NCBI RefSeq assembly: GCF_015482775.1
Contig: NZ_CP058214.1
Coordinates: 3,028,501-3,092,500, forward strand
Origin: Kaustia mangrovi
GTDB taxonomy: Bacteria; Pseudomonadota; Alphaproteobacteria; Rhizobiales; Im1
DNA: 64,000 nt
Reading direction: 5' to 3'
In this document: piece by piece, positions 40,411-47,830 of the stretch
Layout of the letters: the number at the start of each line of letters is the position of its first letter
Position numbering within the stretch: position 1 is the stretch's first letter
Program-made: the position numbers and the translations under genes
Notes under the pieces: model-generated
Databases searched by the model: none
What the model was told of the DNA's origin: nothing
Seen by the model: only the letters and a program-made list of their open reading frames with translations

Positions 40411-40444
40411 ATAAATCAATCGAACGATTAAGTCAATCGATTGA
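40411..40444. promoter_or_regulatory. Tandem operators upstream of the TetR/exporter operon
   Basis: Two related inverted repeats: AATCG-AA-CGATT (about 40417-40429) and the perfect 12-mer TCAATCGATTGA (40433-40444). Both share the half site TCAATCGA/AATCGA and lie 15-45 bases upstream of the TetR start codon in an AT-rich patch, the expected place for an autoregulatory TetR operator. Confidence 0.65.
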
Positions 40445-40475
40445 ATTAGGGCATGGCGAGACTCGCGTTACCCTG

Positions 40476-40549
40476 CCGCTCATCCCGGCGAAAGCCGGGA
40501 TCTCGGGTGCCCCCGTGCAGGAGATCCCGGCTTTCGCCGGGATGAGCGG
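40476..40549. repeat. 74-bp palindromic repeat (29-bp arms)
   Basis: Arms 40476-40504 and 40521-40549 are perfect complements around a 16-base centre; each arm also contains an internal CCCGGC/GCCGGG inverted pair, so each can fold alone (CCCGGCGAAAGCCGGG). The 16-base centre and total length are close to the 72-bp elements at 9973 and 13997, although the sequence differs. It lies downstream of the LysR gene at 40617. Confidence 0.8.
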
Positions 40550-40616
40550 AATGAGGAGACGGGCCGACCACCCCCTTGCCGCTCGATGCTCCCGAGCGGC
40601 CTTCCTCACACCCTCC

Positions 40617-41543
40617 TCACGCCCGCCGCTGCGCGGCCATGCAGGCGGCGTCTGGCGGGGTGTCGCGGAACCAGTCGGCGAGGAAGTCGATGAAGAGGCG
40701 CACCTTCGCTGTCAGGAACCGGTTCGGCGGGTAGATCGCATAGGCGGCGATCTCGGTGGGGGCGTAGTCGTCGAGCACGGTGACGAGGCGGCCCGCATTG
40801 AGGTCCTCGCCCACGGTGAAGCTCGGCAGCATGGCGATGCCGAGCCCCTCGAGCGCGGCCACCCGCAGGGCCTCGCCGCTATTGGAGGACAGGACGTCGT
40901 TGACCTGCACGCGCTCCTCGCCGCCGGGGCCGCGCACGACCCACTGGGTGCCGGTGGAGAGATAGCCGTAATGCAGGCAGCGATGGTCCCTGAGCGCGCG
41001 CGGGCAGGCCGGACGCCCATGGCGCGCAATATAGGCCGGCGCGGCGCAGAACACCCGCCGGACCGGGGCGAGCCGGCGCGCCATCAGGTCGGAATCGGGC
41101 AGCGCGCCGATCCGCACCGTCAGGTCGAAGCCCTCCTCGTAGGGGTCGACGAAGCGGTCGTTGAGCGTGAGCTGCACGCGCAGCGCGGCGTGGCGCGCCA
41201 TGAAGGCGGCCACGGGGCGCGCCAGATGCGTGATGCCGAAGGACATGGGCGCGTTGATGCGCAGGGCGCCCGTCGGCTCCGCCTGGAGGCGCGCCACCGT
41301 CCGGTCGGCCTCGTCGATATCGCTCAGGATCGCCCGGCAGCGCTCCAGATAAACGAGGCCGTTCTCCGTCAGGCTGACCCGGCGCGTCGAGCGGTTGAGA
41401 AGCTGGACGCCGAGATCCTCCTCCAGCGCGATGACCTGCCGGTTGACCGCCGAGCGCGACATGGACAGGCGCCGGCCCGCCGCTGAAAAGCCGCCTTCCT
41501 CGGCGACCGTCGCGAAGGTCTTCATCGCATCGAGCTTGTTCAT
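40617..41543 (-). CDS. LysR family transcriptional regulator (pirin-linked)
   Basis: A 308-residue regulator. The helix-turn-helix is MNKLDAMKTFATVAEEGGFSAAGRRLSMSRSAVNRQVIALEEDLGV (residues 1-46). The remaining part is the usual ligand domain (LRINAPMSFGITHLARPVAAF). ATG 41543 is used because the DNA-binding domain starts directly after it as in other LysR proteins; a GTG at 41609 would add 22 residues and run over the presumed operator. It is divergent from the pirin gene, and pirin plus quinone reductase genes are commonly controlled by such a neighbour. Confidence 0.9.
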   Translation of the reverse strand: MNKLDAMKTFATVAEEGGFSAAGRRLSMSRSAVNRQVIALEEDLGVQLLNRSTRRVSLTENGLVYLERCRAILSDIDEADRTVARLQAEPTGALRINAPMSFGITHLARPVAAFMARHAALRVQLTLNDRFVDPYEEGFDLTVRIGALPDSDLMARRLAPVRRVFCAAPAYIARHGRPACPRALRDHRCLHYGYLSTGTQWVVRGPGGEERVQVNDVLSSNSGEALRVAALEGLGIAMLPSFTVGEDLNAGRLVTVLDDYAPTEIAAYAIYPPNRFLTAKVRLFIDFLADWFRDTPPDAACMAAQRRA

Positions 41544-41600
41544 CGGGCGGGCGGGCTCCATTTGTCGCGTTTTTCGCAACAGTCTGTCGATATCTGTCCA

Positions 41601-41622
41601 TGTTGCCACATTCGCCGCAACA
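41601..41622. promoter_or_regulatory. LysR-type dyad between the LysR and pirin genes
   Basis: TGTTGC (41601-41606) and GCAACA (41617-41622) form a perfect 6-bp dyad spaced by 10 bases, with the T-N-A form of LysR recognition sites. A further CGCAACA occurs at 41576-41582. The site lies 58-79 bases from the regulator start and 68-89 bases from the pirin start. Confidence 0.5.
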
Positions 41623-41689
41623 ATTACATCTGGTCCCGAACAGCGCGCCGCACCGATGGCCGGTTGGCGGCGCGAAGGAGGACAGGACG

Positions 41690-42397
41690 ATGATCACCAT
41701 TCGCAAGAGCGCAGAGCGCGGCCAGGCCGATTTCGGCTGGCTCCGGACGAGCCATTCCTTCTCCTTCGGCTCCTATCACGATCGCGACCATATGGGCTTC
41801 GGCCCCTTGCGGGTCATCAACGAGGACCATGTCGCGCCCGGCTCGGGCTTCGACATGCACGGCCACAAGGACATGGAGATCGTGACCTACGTGCTGTCGG
41901 GCGCGCTGGAGCACAAGGATTCGCTCGGCTCCGGCTCCGTCATCCGCCATGGCGACGTGCAGCGCATGACGGCCGGGCGCGGCATCCGGCACGCGGAGTT
42001 CAATCCCTCGCTGGACGAGCCCGTCCACCTGCTCCAGATCTGGATCCTGCCGGAGCGGGTCGGGCTGGAGCCGTCCTATGAGGAGAAGCGCTTCTTCGCC
42101 GACGACGGTGAGGCGGGCGTGAGGCTCGTCGCCGCGCCCGACGGCCGCGACGGCGCGCTCGCCATCCACCGCGACGCCGAGATCGGCGCCGCCCGCCTGA
42201 AGGCCGGGGAGACGCTCGACCATGCCTTCGCGCCCGGACGCATCGGCTGGCTTCAGGTCGCGCGCGGCAGAGTGGATCTCGACGGCACGCCGCTTCGCGC
42301 CGGCGACGGCGCGGGCATCTCCGGGCAGGACCGTATCGCGGTCCGCGCGCTGGAGGATACGGAGTTCCTGCTTTTCGACATGGCCGGCCAGACCTGA
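41690..42397 (+). CDS. Pirin family protein
   Basis: A 235-residue bicupin. The N-terminal cupin contains the conserved RTSHSFSFGSYHDRDHMGFGPLRV and GSGFDMHGHKDMEIVTYVLSGALEHKDSLG metal-ligand histidines, then GDVQRMTAGRGIRHAEFNP. Bacterial pirins bind iron or other metals and some have quercetinase activity. The ATG follows GCGAAGGAGGACAGG. It is 57 bases upstream of the FMN reductase gene and probably co-transcribed with it, a frequent pairing in oxidative-stress responses to quinone-like compounds. Confidence 0.93.
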   Translation: MITIRKSAERGQADFGWLRTSHSFSFGSYHDRDHMGFGPLRVINEDHVAPGSGFDMHGHKDMEIVTYVLSGALEHKDSLGSGSVIRHGDVQRMTAGRGIRHAEFNPSLDEPVHLLQIWILPERVGLEPSYEEKRFFADDGEAGVRLVAAPDGRDGALAIHRDAEIGAARLKAGETLDHAFAPGRIGWLQVARGRVDLDGTPLRAGDGAGISGQDRIAVRALEDTEFLLFDMAGQT

Positions 42398-42454
42398 GAC
42401 GGTGGACCCGGCCGCCTTGACCACCCGACAGCGAACCAGACGGGAGACAGTCCA

Positions 42455-43027
42455 ATGAGCACCCAGACCCCTTTCAAGATCATCGCCCTGTCCGGCAGCC
42501 TTCGCGCGGGCTCCTACAACACGGCATTGCTTCATGCCGCGCTGGAGCTCGCGCCGGCGGGCCTCGACATCGAGATCGCCGATATCTCCGACATTCCCTT
42601 CTACAATGGCGATGTGCAGGCCAGGGGCTTCCCGGCGCCCTTGGAGGCGCTCGGCGCGAAGATCGCTGACGCCGACGCTGTGCTGTTCGCGACGCCGGAA
42701 TACAACTACTCCGTCCCCGGCGTGCTCAAGAACGCCATCGACTGGCTGTCCCGCCTCAACCCGCAGCCGCTGGAGAACAAGCCCATCGGCATGGTCGGCG
42801 CCTCCATGGGCAATATGGGGACATCGCGGGCGCAGTATCATCTGCGCCAGATCCTCGTCTTCCTCAATGCGCCGGCGATGAACCGGCCGGAGGTCTTCGT
42901 CGGCGCGGCGCACACGAAGTTCGACGAGGCGGGCAAGCTCGTGGACGGGGATACGAGGAAGTTCTTCGCCGACTATCTCTCCGCCTTCGAGGCATGGGTC
43001 GGCAAGGCCAAGGCGCTCGCGGCCTGA
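42455..43027 (+). CDS. NADPH-dependent FMN reductase/quinone reductase (ChrR-like)
   Basis: A 190-residue flavodoxin-fold enzyme. It has the phosphate-binding loop ALSGSLRAGSYNTALL (residues 10-25), the FMN-contact segment FATPEYNYSVPGVLKNAIDWLSR at about 84, and GASMGNMGTSRAQYHLRQIL. Members reduce quinones, chromate or azo compounds by two-electron transfer. Co-directional with pirin and likely in the same LysR regulon. Confidence 0.92.
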   Translation: MSTQTPFKIIALSGSLRAGSYNTALLHAALELAPAGLDIEIADISDIPFYNGDVQARGFPAPLEALGAKIADADAVLFATPEYNYSVPGVLKNAIDWLSRLNPQPLENKPIGMVGASMGNMGTSRAQYHLRQILVFLNAPAMNRPEVFVGAAHTKFDEAGKLVDGDTRKFFADYLSAFEAWVGKAKALAA

Positions 43028-43043
43028 CCGGAGCGCCCGCCAT

Positions 43044-43096
43044 GGACGCACGGGGGACGGGCCCGGCCGCTTGCGCCGGGCCCCATGCGTGCGTCC
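43044..43096. terminator. Long hairpin between convergent genes
   Basis: GGACGCACG (43044-43052) pairs with CGTGCGTCC (43088-43096), and inside it GGGCCCGGC pairs with GCCGGGCCC (43059-43067 with 43075-43083). It lies between the convergent FMN reductase and porin genes and could act as a bidirectional stop even though no T-tract is present. Confidence 0.55.
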
Positions 43097-43115
43097 GGTC
43101 GGCGGGCCGGCCCGC

Positions 43116-43880
43116 TCAGAAGCCGGAGAAGTGGTAGGTCACGCCGGCCACGATATTGTGCGAGTAGAAGTCGTCCTTCACCTTCGCGGAGGCGGAGTTC
43201 GGGCCGAAGGAGGTGTCGTCGGACGCCTTGACGTCGAGCACGCCGCGGAACCGGTAGCTCAGATCGAGGTCGACGGTGTTCGTCACGGCATATTTCATGC
43301 CCGCGCCGAGCTGGAAGCCGAAGCCGACATTGCTGTCGTCGACCAGCTTCATGTCGTCGGCCTTGACGCTCACATCGGTGAAGCCGAGGCCCGCGCCGCC
43401 GCCGATATAGGGGCGCAGCGCGCCGGTGTGGTTGAAGTCGTACCACAGATTGGCGAGCACCATGACCGTGCCGCTGTCGCCGCCCACGCTGTCGGAGATG
43501 TGCTCGGAGCCGCCGGGATCGGTGTACTTGCCCTTGGCCTTGTCGAAGTCGTTCTCGCTGTAGGAGAGCTCCACCTCGCCGCGCATGGCGCCGAAGCTGC
43601 GCCCGACCGCGCCGCCGACGATGAAGCCCATATCGCTGGTGAGCTTGCCGTCGAAGGCGTAGTCCTCCGCGTCGATCTCCGCGGAGCCCTTGGCGTCGAC
43701 ATCCTCCATGAAGCTCGCGCCGCCGAAGGCCGCTACATACCAGGGATTGAAGGGCTCGGGCGCGGGCGGGGCCGGAGGAGCCGGCGGGGCCGGAGCATAC
43801 ATGTCGGCGGCGAAGGCCACCTGCGCACCGGCCAGAAGCAGTGCGATCACGGACGCGCCGGCAATGAGGGTGTTACGCAT
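43116..43880 (-). CDS. Outer-membrane beta-barrel protein (Omp31/Opa-like)
   Basis: A 254-residue protein with a signal peptide (MRNTLIAGASVIALLLAGAQVAFA, cleavage before ADMYAP), a proline-rich linker (APAPPAPPAPPAPEP) and an eight-strand-type barrel with alternating residues, beginning WYVAAFGGASFMEDV and ending in the aromatic signature YHFSGF. It resembles the small Omp25/Omp31-like porins of Rhizobiales. Likely structural or weakly permeable. Single gene, convergent with the FMN reductase. Confidence 0.88.
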   Translation of the reverse strand: MRNTLIAGASVIALLLAGAQVAFAADMYAPAPPAPPAPPAPEPFNPWYVAAFGGASFMEDVDAKGSAEIDAEDYAFDGKLTSDMGFIVGGAVGRSFGAMRGEVELSYSENDFDKAKGKYTDPGGSEHISDSVGGDSGTVMVLANLWYDFNHTGALRPYIGGGAGLGFTDVSVKADDMKLVDDSNVGFGFQLGAGMKYAVTNTVDLDLSYRFRGVLDVKASDDTSFGPNSASAKVKDDFYSHNIVAGVTYHFSGF

Positions 43881-44058
43881 TGGATACTGTCCCCTACTCG
43901 GACGATTGTGTTCGGTCCGGGGCCTCGGCGGCCCCCGGGGCGGAGCGTGCCGCCATCCTTGAGGGCGATCTTTCGCGGGGACTCTTTAACGGACCCTTTC
44001 CGTGCGCCCGCCAGGCCGGCGACAGGCCCGGCGGGCGCGCGGATTCATGGTCCCATGT

Positions 44059-44745
44059 TTAACAAAGGCTTATGCGCGGCGGGTCGATCCGGCCGCCCTG
44101 CATCTGGTTGACGCGCCACCAGCCGGCGACCGACAGGCGCTGGCGCCCGGCGGGGCGGACCTCGTGCGGGATCTCCTCCGACAGCATCGCGACCACCGTG
44201 CCCGCGCGCGGCAGGACCTCCGCAACGGGGGCCGCGGCGGCATCCCCGCCGGTGCCCGCCGGCCAGATGGCGAGCGTGCCGCCATCGCCGGCCTGCCAGT
44301 CCGCATTGAGGTAGGCGACGAGCGAGACGACGCGGTTGCGCCGGCCGCGGAAGGAATCCAGGTGGCGCGCATAGAACCCGCCCGCATCGTAGACGGCGAA
44401 CTGGGCCTCGAACTCGAAGACGCCGAGGAACAGGCGCCGGTTGATCTCCTGGCGCAGGCGCTCCGCCTCCTCCAGGAACTGCCCCTGCGCCGGGCTCGAC
44501 CCGTCGAACCAGCAGATGCGCGCGCGCCGCACCGTGCGGTCGACCGCATAGTCGCGCTTGCGGCCCACGCCGCCCGTATCGGTCTGGCGCGCCCGGTCGC
44601 GCTCCAGCGCCTCGCGGGCGAGCGCGGAGACGAGATCGGCGTCGAGGAAATCGGGGGCGACCGCGAAGCCCTGCTCGGCCAGCGTCTCCACGAGGGCGGC
44701 GACCCTGTTCGCGCCCGGCCCGGCCGGGCCGGGGCCGGTCGTCAC
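44059..44745 (-). CDS. Prolyl-4-hydroxylase-like 2OG-Fe(II) dioxygenase
   Basis: A 228-residue enzyme with the double-stranded helix core. Iron ligands are H128 and D130 (YARHLDSF) and H194 (EEIPHEVRP), and R203 fits the 2-oxoglutarate arginine. Enzymes of this branch hydroxylate protein side chains or small molecules. The GTG start overlaps the msrA stop (GTGA), so translation is coupled to MsrA; an in-frame start 20 codons upstream would lie deep in msrA. The coupling suggests a joint role in protein damage or modification, but the substrate is unknown. Confidence 0.87.
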   Translation of the reverse strand: MTTGPGPAGPGANRVAALVETLAEQGFAVAPDFLDADLVSALAREALERDRARQTDTGGVGRKRDYAVDRTVRRARICWFDGSSPAQGQFLEEAERLRQEINRRLFLGVFEFEAQFAVYDAGGFYARHLDSFRGRRNRVVSLVAYLNADWQAGDGGTLAIWPAGTGGDAAAAPVAEVLPRAGTVVAMLSEEIPHEVRPAGRQRLSVAGWWRVNQMQGGRIDPPRISLC

Positions 44746-45407
44746 TGGGCGGCCCTCACGCCGGTGCCCACGGGGCAGGCGACGCCGGTGCCGGCGAGGC
44801 CGCAATAGCCCGACGGGTTCTTGGCGAGATATTGCTGATGGTAGTCCTCGGCGAAATAGAACGGCCCGGCGGCGGCGATCTCGGTGGTGATGGGCCCGAG
44901 GCCGCGCGCCTTCAGCGCCGCGCCATAGGCCGCGCTGGAGGCCTCCGCCTCCTGCCTCTGGGCCTCGCTCGTCCAGTAGATGGCGGAGCGGTACTGGGTG
45001 CCCACATCGTTGCCCTGGCGCATGCCCTGCGTCGGGTCGTGGGCCTCCCAGAAGGTCTTCAGGAGCGTGTCGTAGGAGATGCGGGCCGGATCGTAGACCA
45101 CGAGCACGACCTCCGCATGGCCGGTGAGGCCGGTGCAGGTCTCCTCATAGGTCGGGTTGGGTGTTATCCCGCCCGCATAGCCGGCGGCCGTGACCCAGAC
45201 GCCGTCGAGCTCCCAGAACAGCCGTTCCGCGCCCCAGAAGCACCCCAGCCCGAAGACCGCCGTCTCTGAGCCATCCGGATAGGGGCCCTTGAGGGGGTGG
45301 CCGGACACGTAATGGCGCTCCGCCGTCGCAATCGGCGTGTCGCGCCCCGGCAGGGCATCCTCCCTGGCCGGAAGTCCGGCGGGTTTGCTGCGAAAGAACG
45401 AAGCCAT
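44742..45407 (-). CDS. msrA: Peptide-methionine (S)-S-oxide reductase MsrA
   Basis: A 221-residue cytoplasmic repair enzyme. The catalytic C56 is in [20 protein letters not shown] and [11 protein letters not shown] are conserved, as is [10 protein letters not shown], and resolving cysteines are expected at C202 and C211 in the C-terminal tail. ATG 45407 gives the family's normal N-terminus; the open frame beyond it runs into the tRNA-Ser gene on the other strand and is not coding. First gene of a two-gene unit with the dioxygenase. Confidence 0.94.
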   Translation of the reverse strand: MASFFRSKPAGLPAREDALPGRDTPIATAERHYVSGHPLKGPYPDGSETAVFGLGCFWGAERLFWELDGVWVTAAGYAGGITPNPTYEETCTGLTGHAEVVLVVYDPARISYDTLLKTFWEAHDPTQGMRQGNDVGTQYRSAIYWTSEAQRQEAEASSAAYGAALKARGLGPITTEIAAAGPFYFAEDYHQQYLAKNPSGYCGLAGTGVACPVGTGVRAAQ

Positions 45408-45520
45408 GGCGACCCTGTCCCGCTTGTTGGAAACCGCCTCCTGATATGGCGATTGCGGCCATCGCGTACAAGCCGGCCGCCGGCCTTGGCCCGCGTTTGT
45501 GCAATGCCGTCCGATCGCCC

Positions 45521-45548
45521 TTGCATGGCGGTTGGCGATGAGTATAGT
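45521..45548 (+). promoter_or_regulatory. Promoter of the tRNA-Ser gene
   Basis: TTGCAT (45521-45526) and TATAGT (45543-45548) are separated by 16 bases and lie 22 bases upstream of the mature tRNA, a good vegetative sigma-factor promoter for this window. Confidence 0.6.
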
Positions 45549-45569
45549 GCCCCGCACATTCCGCGAGCC

Positions 45570-45660
45570 GGAGGGATGGCCGAGCGGTCGAAGGCGCACG
45601 CCTGGAACGCGTGTATACGGTAACCCCGTATCGTGGGTTCGAATCCCACTCCCTCCGCCA
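45570..45660 (+). tRNA. tRNA-Ser (anticodon GGA)
   Basis: A 91-base class II tRNA with encoded CCA. The acceptor stem is GGAGGGA with TCCCTCC, discriminator G; the anticodon loop CTGGAAC places GGA at 45604-45606; a long variable arm (GTATACGGTAACCCCGTATC region) and the T-arm GTGGGTTCGAATCCCAC are intact. It reads UCC and UCU codons. The DNA after it is visibly less GC-rich; I found no direct repeat of the 3' end within the next 2.2 kb that would mark an integrated element. Confidence 0.96.
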
Positions 45661-45889
45661 CTTTCTTCCTGAAAATTACCCACTATAGTGCAATATTCCT
45701 GCCGATCACCACACTTGCACCAAGCGAGGCTGAGAGCCGTCGTTTCTACGCTGCAGTCTGATAATGTTGAAGATTAGCAAAGACAGCCTACGACCTCATC
45801 TCGACCGTTCCGCTTCCCACTGTCGCTGCCAAAACCTGCCGCCCGTCCCGCTGTAGACGGGCGCGAACCACCAAGCGTCTGTCAATGGA

Positions 45890-45918
45890 ATGACCTAGCG
45901 GCACGACTCTGCCATAAT
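45890..45918 (+). promoter_or_regulatory. Possible promoter giving a leaderless mRNA
   Basis: ATGACC (45890-45895) and CATAAT (45913-45918) are 17 bases apart. The ATG of the SEC-C gene starts eight bases after the -10 box, so transcription would begin at or next to the start codon. No ribosome-binding site is present between, which supports a leaderless message. Confidence 0.45.
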
Positions 45919-45925
45919 CACGAAA

Positions 45926-47620
45926 ATGAAGACTGGACGGAATGAGCTGTGCCCGTGCGGGAGCGGCAAGAAGTTCAAGAAGTGCTGTTTGAATGCCACC
46001 AAACCGGGCGCGCGGCGCGCGCCTACGCCTGAACGCGATCCCGCCGTCTTAGCGCGGGCGCGAGCCATACTGCGACAGCATCAGGCCGCGGAGAACGTGC
46101 GCCAGCAGCAGCAAGGCCACGGCAACCCCATCGTGTCGTGGATGGATGAGGCGAACGGCTTCCGATTCGTGGCGGTGAAGCAGACGGTTTACTGGGGAAG
46201 GAACTGGTTCATCTTCCCCAACTTCCTCGACTACTTCATGAAGAAAACGCTCGACCATGAATGGGGCGAGCGCGAGCGCAGCAAGGGTCAGCATCCGCTT
46301 TTCCGCTGGCTGCAAAAGACTCAAGCATACAGCAACCAGAAGCCCGGCGAGCCGAAGGTGAAGACCATTGTGATGATGGGCTTCATCGCGTGCTGGCTGC
46401 ACCTGGCCTATACGCTCTACCTGATCGCCCACCACGACGAAATTCCCGAGCCGCTGCTCAAGCGGCTGCGCGATCCCGTCAGCTTCATGCCCGCCTATTA
46501 CGAGGCTATCGTGGGTGCGGCCTTGGCCGTCGCGGGCATGGAGATTTCCTGCGCGGAGACTAAGGCCGGATCGATGCCGACGCCGGAGTTCAGGGCGAAG
46601 TCCAAGGCGTCGGGAAAGACCTATGAGATCGAAGCCAAGCGCAAGAACGGCTGGAAAGCGCCCACGGGGGATGTGACGAACGCGGAGTTTCTGCGCGAAT
46701 TGGAAGTCTATGTGCGCAACCAGATTTACAACGCGTCGAAGAAGAAGCTCACGAATCCGGTCTATTGGTTTGAGCTGAGCATCCCCACCATGATGGCCGA
46801 GGCCGACTGGCGCGCCGTCGCCGAAAAGGCCGAAGCTGCGATCCGCGATGCGGAGAACAGCATGACGGTGGACGGCCAGCCGATCGCGCCCGCCTATGTC
46901 GTCATCACCAACCACACGTTCCTCGCCGACGAAGACGTGACGGGCCACCCGTGCTTCGGCTTCCTGCAAACCATCAAGATTGACGACTACCCTTTCGGGC
47001 GGCCATTGGAGATCGAAGCCGCGCTTGAGGGCTACGATAAGCACCGCGACATTTTCTGGCTCATGGAAGCGTGGAAGAAGGCCAGCACCGTGCCGACCAC
47101 CTTCGACGGCTCGCCGCCTGAGTTGCTCGACAGCGACGGCAAACCGCAGCGCACGGTCAAGCTCGGCGACATGATCGAGGTGCCCGACATAGACGGCAAG
47201 ACCGTCCGCGCGACGGTGGAAGAAATCAGTTCATGGGGCGAAGACAAGGCTATGCTTGCTGTCGGCGCGAATGGTCGCCACTGGCTCGTGGAAATGCCGC
47301 TGACAGCAGGTGAAGCGCAGGCCGCGCGCCGCTACACGGATGCAGTGTTCGGCAAAGATAACGCCTCGCACGGACTGCGCGATGACGATCCCTTCGATCT
47401 CTACGACTGGCTGCTGCAGGCGCACGCCAACATGACGCAGCAACAGGTGGACAAGTTCTTCGAGAAAAATCCCACCCTCGGTCACTATCAGGGCCTCCCC
47501 CTGAAAGAAGCGCGCGTTCGCGTCGCCCGCGAATACACGAAGTGGACATGGGTGCGCAGCCAGCAGGACAAGGCTGCCAAGTCGCAGCAGGCCACCGCCC
47601 CAAATGAAACGGTGTCGTGA
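45926..47620 (+). CDS. SEC-C zinc-motif protein with probable PD-(D/E)XK nuclease-like core
   Basis: A 564-residue protein I cannot assign to a named family. Residues 1-25 hold a SEC-C zinc motif (NELCPCGSGKKFKKCC; Cys 9, 11, 20, 21). Residues 190-240 look like a PD-(D/E)XK nuclease core: helix glutamate E193 (YYEAIVGAAL), strand PEF at 220-222, then E236-A-K238 within YEIEAKRK. Residues 250-330 are a long helix-strand region ending VVITNH, and residues 410-460 resemble a small barrel (VKLGDMIEVPDIDGKTVRATVEEI). Base composition and codon use are less GC-rich than neighbours, and it is isolated behind a tRNA. A role in DNA processing or phage defence is inference only. Confidence 0.6.
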   Translation: MKTGRNELCPCGSGKKFKKCCLNATKPGARRAPTPERDPAVLARARAILRQHQAAENVRQQQQGHGNPIVSWMDEANGFRFVAVKQTVYWGRNWFIFPNFLDYFMKKTLDHEWGERERSKGQHPLFRWLQKTQAYSNQKPGEPKVKTIVMMGFIACWLHLAYTLYLIAHHDEIPEPLLKRLRDPVSFMPAYYEAIVGAALAVAGMEISCAETKAGSMPTPEFRAKSKASGKTYEIEAKRKNGWKAPTGDVTNAEFLRELEVYVRNQIYNASKKKLTNPVYWFELSIPTMMAEADWRAVAEKAEAAIRDAENSMTVDGQPIAPAYVVITNHTFLADEDVTGHPCFGFLQTIKIDDYPFGRPLEIEAALEGYDKHRDIFWLMEAWKKASTVPTTFDGSPPELLDSDGKPQRTVKLGDMIEVPDIDGKTVRATVEEISSWGEDKAMLAVGANGRHWLVEMPLTAGEAQAARRYTDAVFGKDNASHGLRDDDPFDLYDWLLQAHANMTQQQVDKFFEKNPTLGHYQGLPLKEARVRVAREYTKWTWVRSQQDKAAKSQQATAPNETVS

Positions 47621-47830
47621 ATGGCAGCTATCCCAGCCTCATCACCTGAAAGCCGCCTGTCCCCTTCCCACCCATGGAAGCCATTCGCTCTTGCCTCAAT
47701 TTTGGAGGACTATAGCGTAGATGTAGTTCTCCGTTTCTTCGTCTTAGACTTGCCATAAATATTTGTTTTCATTCGTCTTTCGAAAGGTGTCCGAGCTCTC
47801 GGTACGGGCCGGGCGCGTTACGCGAAGGCT

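Noticed and set aside
45661-47830. Classical tRNA-linked integrative element
   Set aside because: No integrase gene and no direct repeat of the tRNA 3' end was found; island status of the SEC-C gene therefore rests on composition and position only.
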